From contig JAVBTR010000060.1 in NCBI GenBank assembly GCA_031556065.1, positions 29,177-93,176 of the forward strand: a stretch of DNA of 64,000 nt, written 5' to 3'. The DNA is from JAVBTR01 sp031556065 (GTDB taxonomy: Bacteria; Bacillota; Clostridia; Christensenellales; Aristaeellaceae). Shown here piece after piece: positions 50,744 to 57,232 of the stretch (its first letter is position 1; every line of letters begins with the position of its first letter). Made by a program: the position numbers and the translations under genes. The notes beneath the pieces were generated by a model, which was not told the origin of the DNA, did no database searches, and worked only from the letters and a program-made list of their open reading frames with translations.

Positions 50744-51343
50744 ATGAAGGTGATCGCGGTAACCGGAGGCATTGCCTGCGGCAAAACCACCCTTGTAAGC
50801 GCCCTTAAACAGCGAGGGGCTTTTGTGATCGACGCCGACGCCATCTCCCGGCAGCTGACCATGGATGGGGGCTTGGCGCTGCCCAAGATATTCGAAGCCT
50901 TTGGGGAAAGCGTTTTCACCTTTGGTGGTGCGCTAAACCGCAAGGCCTTGGGTGATCTGGTGTTTAACCACGGGGAAAAGCGGCAAACCCTTAACGGCAT
51001 CATCCACCCGCTGGTGGAAAAGGAGATTCTCAGGCAGCTGGGTTTGGCCCGGGACGGCCATGAAGCCATTGCTATATTGGACATTCCACTGCTTTTCGAA
51101 GCCCATATGGAAAAGCTGTGCGATGAAATCTGGTGCGCCTGGTTGCCGCAGGAAACCCAAATAGCAAGGCTGATGGAACGAAACCACTTTTCCCGGGAGG
51201 AAGCCCTGGCCAGAATACGCAGCCAAATGCCCCTGGAAGAGAAAGCGGCCCGCAGCGATCAGGTGATCGATACCAGCGGCAGTATTGCCAAAAGCGCGGA
51301 AAAAATCATCAAGCTTTATGATGATAAAATGAAGGAGCTCTAA
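50744..51343 (+). CDS. coaE: Dephospho-CoA kinase
   Basis: Last step of CoA synthesis, phosphorylating the 3' hydroxyl of dephospho-CoA. The 199 residues show the P-loop AVTGGIACGKTTLVSAL, the DADAISRQL substrate motif, NGIIHPLVEKEI and LDIPLLFEA. It follows polA closely (AGGAGG before ATG 50744), the polA-coaE neighbourhood common in Firmicutes, and its stop overlaps the next start by one base (TAATG). Confidence 0.96.
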   Translation: MKVIAVTGGIACGKTTLVSALKQRGAFVIDADAISRQLTMDGGLALPKIFEAFGESVFTFGGALNRKALGDLVFNHGEKRQTLNGIIHPLVEKEILRQLGLARDGHEAIAILDIPLLFEAHMEKLCDEIWCAWLPQETQIARLMERNHFSREEALARIRSQMPLEEKAARSDQVIDTSGSIAKSAEKIIKLYDDKMKEL

Positions 51344-52017
51344 TGGATATTCGCACTAACTACCGGCGGCCACCTGTTAAAAACACCTTGCCCATGGGAA
51401 TCAAGCTGGGGCTTGTGGGGGTGGCGGTGCTGATCATTTTAATGGTTATCGCCAATGTGGCCATGCAGGGGTACCTGGAAACCAACCGGACCCTGAAAGA
51501 GGCGGCCAGAAATAAGGTCATTGCCGAGCATCCCCTTTATTACAGGGGGTGGATCGAGGCCTATGCCAACCAAAACAACCTGGAGCCCGCGTTTGTGGCA
51601 TCGATCATCATGGCGGAATCCTCCTACCGGCGGGACGCGGTTTCTTCCGTGGATGCCCGGGGGCTGATGCAGATCAAGCCCGATACGGGGAAATGGATCG
51701 CCGGAAAGCTTGATGAGGAAGCGGATTTTACAGCGGAACGGCTTTTCGATCCGGAAACCAATATTCGCTTCGGCACCTGGTATTTAGGTTATCTGGCCAA
51801 CCTGTTCGGGGGCGATCCGGTGCTGGTGGCGGCCTCCTACCATTCGGGGCAGACCAATATACAAAACATGATTTCCGCAGGGAAATCCACCCTGGACGAT
51901 TTCGCCGACGGCTCTACGAAAAACTACGCAAGGAAGGTGACCACATCCTATGGCATTTACCAAAGGCTCTATTTCGCCCCTGATGCGGAGATTGGCGCTG
52001 CTGCTGCTCAGTATTAG
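51343..52017 (+). CDS. Membrane-anchored lytic transglycosylase
   Basis: A 224-residue SLT-type enzyme that cleaves the glycan strands of peptidoglycan. A transmembrane anchor (about 21-40, LGLVGVAVLIILMVIANVA) is followed by the goose-lysozyme-like domain with catalytic E92 in IIMAESSYRRDAVSSVDARGLMQIKP, then FDPETNIRFGTWYLGYL and the YHSGQTNI motif. It overlaps coaE by one base and the peptide-binding gene by 68 bases. Confidence 0.94.
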   Translation: MDIRTNYRRPPVKNTLPMGIKLGLVGVAVLIILMVIANVAMQGYLETNRTLKEAARNKVIAEHPLYYRGWIEAYANQNNLEPAFVASIIMAESSYRRDAVSSVDARGLMQIKPDTGKWIAGKLDEEADFTAERLFDPETNIRFGTWYLGYLANLFGGDPVLVAASYHSGQTNIQNMISAGKSTLDDFADGSTKNYARKVTTSYGIYQRLYFAPDAEIGAAAAQY

Positions 52018-53548
52018 TTTACTGCCGTTCCCTGCTGCCCTGGCCACAGAGGTGGAGGGGGAGCTGGTTCTGGGGATTGTGTCCACAAAAACCACCCGGA
52101 TTAACCCCTTGGAGCCCATTGAACGGGACATTCAATCGATTTACGCTATCTGCTATGATTCGCTTATTGAGATCGACGACGATTACCGTCCTGCGGGACG
52201 GCTGGCCAAATCCTGGACAGAATCCAACGGCGGCAAAACCTGGACGTTCAAGCTGCAAGAAAACGTTACCTTTTCAGATGGCACGCCCTTAACCGCCCAC
52301 GACGTGGTGGCCACCACCCAATATATTTTGGATAAGGCCAACCAGGAGCAATCCAAAGAGGAAGGCGCGCCCCAGGTGGATTTGGGGTATTACCAGAACT
52401 TAAGGTACTTTGTGAAATCTGTTTCCGCAACGGATGATACCACGGTGGTTTTTAAAGCCGATCGTGGGTATTACGGCTTTTTGTACGCGCTCACCTATCC
52501 TATTTTGCCTGCGGATCAGATCGAAGCGGAAAACCCGCCAGGTACAGGGGCCTATGTGATCCGCCATTTTGAGGCCCAGGACTATATGTGGCTTCAGGCC
52601 AACAGCAATTGGTGGCAAACCCCGCCCAGTGTGCAAGAGATCATGGTGATCTTCCATTCTAACAACAAGGACCTGATCAGCTCCTACGAATACAACCGGG
52701 TGGACTCGCTGTTTACCAGAAATGTTTCCGCTTCCCAGTATAAATCCGGCGTGTCTTCGGTGAGCTTGGATTACCGAACGCGGCAGCTGGAAGTGCTGTT
52801 TATGAACCACAGGGAGCAGGCTTTAAAAAGCGTGAATGTCCGTAAAGCCATACGGCACTTGATTAACGTGGACCAGATTATCAGCCAGGTCTATATGGGC
52901 ATGGCCGACAGGGCGGATACCCCTGTGCTGCCCGGCACCTGGCTTGCCAAGGACATTGCCGGCGCCTTTGATTATAACCCGACTCTGGCCATCCAACTGC
53001 TGGAGGAGGACGGCTGGTACGATACGGATGGGGATGGGGTTCGGGACCGGATTGTAGACGGTACTGCCCAGAAGCTTCGAATCCGTCTTTCGGTTTACGA
53101 AGAACCGGAAAACGATGTGCGGGTGGCCACAGCCAACTATATTGCCGATGCGCTGACACAGGCGGGCTTCCTGATCGTTTTGGAGGTGGATACTTACCAA
53201 AACGTGGGCAGCAAGCTCAAGGGCAACGGCTGGGATTTGGTTTTGTGCTCTGTGAACATGGACCCTGTACAGGACCCCGGCTTTTTGCTGATGGGGGGCA
53301 ACACCATGAACTATGGCCGCTATTCCAGCAAGGACATGGATGCCCTGTTTAAGCAGCTGCGTTCCTCCGTCTACGCGGATGAATACCAAAGCGCCCTGTA
53401 CAAGATTCAAGAGCAGTTCGCCCAGGATTACCCCTTTGTTTCCCTTTTCTATCGAAAAGGCGTGGTGGTATCCAGAAAAATGTATACCCTGGTTAGGCAG
53501 GTTCGGGAATTGGAGTTGTTACGCGGCATCGACGCCTATGGTAAATAG
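51950..53548 (+). CDS. ABC transporter substrate-binding protein, family 5 (peptide)
   Basis: A 532-residue exported oligopeptide/nickel-type binding protein. Signal peptide RRLALLLLSISLLPFPAALA, then the family-5 motif region DSLIEIDDDYRPAGRLAKSWTESNGGKTWTFKLQENVTFSDGTPLTAHDVV and later VNVRKAIRHLINVDQII. ATG 51950 has AAGGTG about 9 bases upstream; ATG 51983, which begins the signal peptide more tightly, has none. It overlaps the transglycosylase gene by 68 bases. No permease or ATPase is adjacent, so it is an orphan receptor or is served by a distant transporter. Confidence 0.88.
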   Translation: MAFTKGSISPLMRRLALLLLSISLLPFPAALATEVEGELVLGIVSTKTTRINPLEPIERDIQSIYAICYDSLIEIDDDYRPAGRLAKSWTESNGGKTWTFKLQENVTFSDGTPLTAHDVVATTQYILDKANQEQSKEEGAPQVDLGYYQNLRYFVKSVSATDDTTVVFKADRGYYGFLYALTYPILPADQIEAENPPGTGAYVIRHFEAQDYMWLQANSNWWQTPPSVQEIMVIFHSNNKDLISSYEYNRVDSLFTRNVSASQYKSGVSSVSLDYRTRQLEVLFMNHREQALKSVNVRKAIRHLINVDQIISQVYMGMADRADTPVLPGTWLAKDIAGAFDYNPTLAIQLLEEDGWYDTDGDGVRDRIVDGTAQKLRIRLSVYEEPENDVRVATANYIADALTQAGFLIVLEVDTYQNVGSKLKGNGWDLVLCSVNMDPVQDPGFLLMGGNTMNYGRYSSKDMDALFKQLRSSVYADEYQSALYKIQEQFAQDYPFVSLFYRKGVVVSRKMYTLVRQVRELELLRGIDAYGK

Positions 53549-53661
53549 CGGCCGATGAAAAGGGCCCATCTGCGGGCTCAGCCCGGTAACTGCTTAGTCG
53601 GCTTATGTCTTTTGATTGGCCTTGGTTGTGCGTTTCGATACAGGTTTTCTTTTGGTAGAGC

Positions 53662-53705
53662 GCGAGACCCCGTTTTCTTTTTCCGAAAAGAAAATGGGGT
53701 CTCGC
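53662..53705. terminator. Bidirectional hairpin between convergent genes (family copy 3)
   Basis: A 20-bp stem, GCGAGACCCCGTTTTCTTTT / AAAAGAAAATGGGGTCTCGC, with one G-T wobble and a 4-base loop. It lies between the convergent peptide-binding and mgtA genes. The flank GGTTTTCTTTTGGTAGAG just upstream matches that of copies 1 and 2. Confidence 0.8.
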
Positions 53706-53718
53706 ATTATTTATATAA

Positions 53719-56352
53719 TTACAGCCACTCCCCGTATTTTCGTACGTATACGTTTTTAAACAGCTGCACTGCAATGCAATAGCCGATGAGCAGGGCTGCC
53801 AACCAGGGGGCGAAGGACAGGGGCAGGATGGCGAAATCCAGGCCGATGGTAATGTGGGAGAATACGAACAGCAGGGCGATGATGCCGATGGACAGGGTGG
53901 AGAGGGTCAGGGGCAGGGAAGCCCGGCTTTGGAGGAAGGGTATTTTCTGGGTGCGGATCATGTGCACGATGAGGATTTGGGAAAGACACCCGAAGATGAA
54001 CCAGCCGGCCTGGAAGAGGGGGGCCATTTCTGGGGTTTTGGCACCGAAGGCGAACCAGAGAACGGCGAAGCAGGCGATATCGAAAAGGGAGCTTAAGGGG
54101 CCAAGGAGGAACATGAAACGGCTGATGGATTTGGTTTCCCAGCGCCGGGGAGTACCAAGGTATTCCACGTCCATGGTATCGAAGGGAATGCCGATCTGGG
54201 AAATATCGCAAAGCAGGTTCTGGGTAAGAATATGAACGGGCAAAAGGGGCAGAAAGGGCAGGAAGAGGCTGGCCACCAGAACGGAGATCATGTTGCCAAA
54301 GTTGCCGCTGGCAGCCATTTTAATATACTTTTGAATGTTGCCAAAGGTCCTGCGGCCTTCTAAAACCCCTTCTTCCAGCACCATCAGGTCTTTCTTTAAA
54401 AGGATGATATCGGCGGTTTCCTTGGCGATATCTACGCCGCTGTCCACGGAAATGCCAACGTCGGCCTGGCGCAGGGCAGGGGCATCGTTAATGCCATCCC
54501 CCATGTAGCCAACAGTATGGCCTGCCTTTTGCAGGGCGGATACCAGGCGCATTTTTTGCGCCGGTGAAAGCTTGGCGAACAGATCGCAGGTTTGGGCGGC
54601 TTCTAAAAGCAGCTTATCGTCCATTTTTTCAACGTCTTTGCCGGTAAGGACCTTGGCGGTCTTGACCCCTACCTTGTTGCAGACCTTCACCGCCACGCCT
54701 TCGCTGTCGCCAGTTAAAACGATGGTGCGCACGCCGTGGTCATTCAAAGCGGAAATGGCGATTTTCGCGCTTTCCTTGGGGGGATCCAAGAAGCCTACAA
54801 AGCCGATGAGCACCAGTTCGCTTTCATCGGTCACAGAGAAATTGTGGGCATCGGCCACATCGTTTTTCTGGGCAACGGCGATAACGCGAAGGCCGTCCCG
54901 ATTGTTTTCTTCGTAGACCCCCATGGCGGTTTTAAGCAGTTCCTCCTCCAAGGGCAGAAGCTGGCCCTGGTATTCAACAAACTTGCATATGGAAATGATT
55001 TCTTCCACAGCGCCCTTGGTGATCAGCTGCCGCTTGCCAGTCCCGTCGGAGAGCACCACGCTCATGCGGCGGCGGGAAAAATCGAATGGGATTTCATCCA
55101 CCAGGGTGTGTTTTTTCAGGCTGTCTTCCAGGCCGTTTTCTACAGCGCGGTTGATAATGGCCAGGTCGATGAGGTTTTTCAGCCCCGTCTGGAAATAGCT
55201 GTTCATATAAGCGTGACGAAGAATGCGGGAATCGTCCTTGCCGTGAACATCCATGTATTTTTCAAGGATGATTTTGTCTTCCGTGAGGGTGCCAGTTTTA
55301 TCGGTGCAAAGGATATCCATTTCCCCGAAGGTTTGAATAGCGCTTAGGTTTTTCACGATGACCTTGTGCTTGGACATGGAAACGGCGCCCCGGGCCAGGG
55401 TAGAGGTCATAATCATGGGCAGCATTTCCGGCGTAAGGCCCACAGCCATGGTGACGGCGAACAAGAGGGATTGGGCCAGGCCTTTGTTGGTAAGGACATT
55501 GATAAAAAACACGATAGGCACCATAACCAGCATGAAGCGGAGCAAAAGGTGGCTTACAGAATCCACGCCCCGTTCGAAGCTGTTTTTCGACCTGTCCCCG
55601 GAAAGGGATTTGGCCATGCTGCCAAGGTAGGTAGCGTTCCCGGTGGTGAGCATAATGGCTGTGGCACTGCCGGATACCATGTTGGAGCCCATAAAACCGA
55701 TATTGCTTAGGTCTGTTAGGGCATCGGAGGAAAAAGCGTTACCGGCGAACTTTTCTACCGGCCCTGATTCCCCTGTTAGGGCGGACTGGGCAATGAAGGC
55801 ATCCTTGGTGAAAAGGAAGCGCACATCCCCGGGGATAATGTCCCCTGCGGAAAGCTTGACCACATCCCCCGGAACCAATTCGTCGATGGATAGCTCTACG
55901 GTTTTTCCGTCCCTGAACACATCGGCTTTGTTGCTAATCATTTTAGAAAGCTGGGCCGCCGCCTGGGAGCTTTTCTCCCCTTGGAAAAACGAAATGGCGC
56001 TGGACAGGAGAATCAGCGCGATGATGATAAGGGAGGTGGTGTAATCCCTTGTGTCGGAGAATACCACATCGGTTACAAAGGTTACAATGGCGACGATGAA
56101 CAGTACGATATTAAAGGGGTTCACCAGGGAGTTAAGCAGCCGTCCCCAGACCCCTTTGTCCTGCCCCGAGACAATAATGTTGGGGCCCAGTTCGTCCAGC
56201 TTTGTTTCGGCTTGCTCAGCTGTCAGGCCTTGTTTTTTAGATTCCAGTGTGGTAAACACGTCTTCTTCGCTGCACATGGAAAATTGGCGCAGTACCTTTT
56301 CGGTCTCCGCTTGCTTTTGTGCCACTATGGGTTTGCTTTTTTTGAACAACAT
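53719..56352 (-). CDS. mgtA: Magnesium-translocating P-type ATPase
   Basis: An 877-residue type IIIB P-type ATPase that imports Mg2+. Features in order: cytosolic N-terminus, helices 1-2, actuator domain with SALTGES, phosphorylation motif CTDKTGTLTEDK, nucleotide-binding domain with KGAVEEI, hinge motif GDGINDAPALRQADVG, and six C-terminal helices. GKPTVELSIDELVPGDVV-like strands precede SALTGES. ATG 56352 has AAAGGG about 9 bases upstream. A promoter, a 23-codon leader ORF and a hairpin lie before it, indicating leader control, perhaps by magnesium or redox state (inference). Confidence 0.95.
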   Translation of the reverse strand: MLFKKSKPIVAQKQAETEKVLRQFSMCSEEDVFTTLESKKQGLTAEQAETKLDELGPNIIVSGQDKGVWGRLLNSLVNPFNIVLFIVAIVTFVTDVVFSDTRDYTTSLIIIALILLSSAISFFQGEKSSQAAAQLSKMISNKADVFRDGKTVELSIDELVPGDVVKLSAGDIIPGDVRFLFTKDAFIAQSALTGESGPVEKFAGNAFSSDALTDLSNIGFMGSNMVSGSATAIMLTTGNATYLGSMAKSLSGDRSKNSFERGVDSVSHLLLRFMLVMVPIVFFINVLTNKGLAQSLLFAVTMAVGLTPEMLPMIMTSTLARGAVSMSKHKVIVKNLSAIQTFGEMDILCTDKTGTLTEDKIILEKYMDVHGKDDSRILRHAYMNSYFQTGLKNLIDLAIINRAVENGLEDSLKKHTLVDEIPFDFSRRRMSVVLSDGTGKRQLITKGAVEEIISICKFVEYQGQLLPLEEELLKTAMGVYEENNRDGLRVIAVAQKNDVADAHNFSVTDESELVLIGFVGFLDPPKESAKIAISALNDHGVRTIVLTGDSEGVAVKVCNKVGVKTAKVLTGKDVEKMDDKLLLEAAQTCDLFAKLSPAQKMRLVSALQKAGHTVGYMGDGINDAPALRQADVGISVDSGVDIAKETADIILLKKDLMVLEEGVLEGRRTFGNIQKYIKMAASGNFGNMISVLVASLFLPFLPLLPVHILTQNLLCDISQIGIPFDTMDVEYLGTPRRWETKSISRFMFLLGPLSSLFDIACFAVLWFAFGAKTPEMAPLFQAGWFIFGCLSQILIVHMIRTQKIPFLQSRASLPLTLSTLSIGIIALLFVFSHITIGLDFAILPLSFAPWLAALLIGYCIAVQLFKNVYVRKYGEWL

Positions 56353-56365
56353 TAATAATCACCCT

Positions 56366-56402
56366 TTCATACATTATGGCTAAAACCACAGTAATGTATG
56401 AA
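56366..56402 (-). promoter_or_regulatory. Leader hairpin before mgtA
   Basis: A perfect 11-bp stem, TTCATACATTA / TAATGTATGAA, with an inner TGG/CCA pair, ending 13 bases before the mgtA start. Its 3' arm borders the AAAGGG ribosome site, so it could control access to it. Confidence 0.55.
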
Positions 56403-56429
56403 CAGAATGCCGCCAGGAAATAAGCCTAT

Positions 56430-56501
56430 TTAGCGCATGGAAAACAACGCACCTGCGCAATAGGCGCATCTAGGGCAACTGTCCCCATTACCAGCTGTCA
56501 T
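56430..56501 (-). CDS. Candidate 23-residue Cys-rich leader peptide of mgtA
   Basis: A 23-codon frame encoding a small protein with the metal-ligand-like core SCPRCAYCAGA. It has an excellent ribosome site (AAGGAGG, 9 bases before the ATG), lies 26 bases downstream of the predicted transcription start, and ends 77 bases before mgtA. It is in the same place as the MgtL leader of enteric mgtA but unrelated in sequence (no Pro run). Coding is inferred from the ribosome site and position. Confidence 0.5.
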   Translation of the reverse strand: MTAGNGDSCPRCAYCAGALFSMR

Positions 56502-56533
56502 TGTTTTCCACCTCCTTGATTCAATCTATGGCC

Positions 56534-56562
56534 AGTTTATGCCAGTTACCGGAGAATGTCAA
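56534..56562 (-). promoter_or_regulatory. Sigma-A type promoter for the mgtA leader
   Basis: On the minus strand, a perfect TTGACA (56562-56557), 17-base spacer, TAAACT (56539-56534). Its -35 box overlaps the stop codon of the upstream HTH gene. Start of transcription is expected near 56527. Confidence 0.65.
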
Positions 56563-56840
56563 GGGAGAGTTTGTTCGAGTTCGTGCAATGCCATGTATAA
56601 ATGGTCTTTGGCGCGTTGAAGCTTATCAGGCTGGTTAGTTTCGTAAAAAAGAGCATCAAGTGAATAATTTAATATTTGGCATATGGTGCATATGGTTTCT
56701 AAACTTGGAATGCGCGTTCCGAGTTCAATATGCCCGATAAAAGATGCAGATAAGTTTGCTTTTTGTGCCAAATCGGCTTGTGTTAAACGCTTCTCAAGAC
56801 GTACAACCTTTAGCCTTTGTCCAACTAATTGATAATCCAC
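56559..56840 (-). CDS. Xre-family HTH regulator (divergent pair, A)
   Basis: A 93-residue protein: an N-terminal Xre helix-turn-helix (VGQRLKVVRLEKRLTQADLAQKANLSASFIGHIELGTRIPSLETICTICQILN, in parts) and a short helical tail of about 25 residues. GTG 56840 is chosen because AAAGAGG lies 8 bases upstream; the GTG three codons earlier overlaps that site. It is divergent from a second Xre gene and probably autoregulates at the palindrome 56890-56917. The mgtA promoter begins at its stop codon. Confidence 0.9.
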   Translation of the reverse strand: MDYQLVGQRLKVVRLEKRLTQADLAQKANLSASFIGHIELGTRIPSLETICTICQILNYSLDALFYETNQPDKLQRAKDHLYMALHELEQTLP

Positions 56841-56871
56841 CGAAAGCACCTCTTTATCATTATTTAGATGC

Positions 56872-56900
56872 AGTGTACTACAAAAAAATCAAATTGTCTA
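56872..56900 (-). promoter_or_regulatory. Promoter of HTH gene A
   Basis: On the minus strand, TAGACA (56900-56895), 17-base spacer, TACACT (56877-56872). The -35 box lies inside the left arm of the palindrome at 56890-56917, so binding there would repress. Confidence 0.5.
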
Positions 56901-56917
56901 TTATGATAGACAATTTG
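56890..56917. promoter_or_regulatory. Perfect 12-bp dyad between divergent HTH genes
   Basis: CAAATTGTCTAT-tatg-ATAGACAATTTG, perfect over 12 bases on each side. It sits centrally in the 120-base gap between the two Xre genes and covers the -35 box of one of them, as expected of an autoregulatory operator. Confidence 0.65.
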
Positions 56918-56931
56918 CGAGAGATAAAGCG

Positions 56932-56956
56932 TTACACTTACCTCTAAGAGGTGTAA
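56932..56956 (+). promoter_or_regulatory. Small hairpin enclosing the ribosome site of HTH gene B
   Basis: TTACAC-tta-CCTCT pairs with AGAGG-TGTAA across a 1-2 base turn, with a 3-base bulge. It includes the AAGAGGTG ribosome site (56946-56953) of the gene at 56961, so translation may be restrained. Confidence 0.3.
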
Positions 56957-56960
56957 TGAA

Positions 56961-57191
56961 ATGAATTTCGATGCAACGGCAATTGGAAGAACTATATATG
57001 AAATACGCAAAGAGAAAAAGTACACACAAGATGTGTTAAGTGGACTTGCAAATATTAATAGAAGCCATTTGGCGATGATTGAAACAAACAGTATGGTGCC
57101 TGAAGTGGAAACCCTGTGGAAGCTTGCGCAAGCTTTGGATATGCCATTGCATGAGTTGATGCGTCGAATAGAAACAGCTATGAAAGGTTGA
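56961..57191 (+). CDS. Xre-family HTH regulator (divergent pair, B)
   Basis: A 76-residue single-domain Xre protein: IGRTIYEIRKEKKYTQDVLSGLANINRSHLAMIETNSMVPEVETLWKLAQALDMPLHELM (in parts) with the recognition helix at about 31-42. It has no second domain and no membrane segment. ATG 56961 follows AAGAGGTG by 7 bases. It is divergent from gene A; the two may act on the shared dyad. Confidence 0.9.
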   Translation: MNFDATAIGRTIYEIRKEKKYTQDVLSGLANINRSHLAMIETNSMVPEVETLWKLAQALDMPLHELMRRIETAMKG

Positions 57192-57232
57192 TGCTGTGAA
57201 CCGCTATCCGTGTCGGCATGCGTTCTTTTGCG

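Noticed and set aside
56353..56530. M-box (magnesium) riboswitch before mgtA
   Set aside because: The leader is too short after the predicted start and shows none of the conserved M-box core; a small ORF and one hairpin occupy it.
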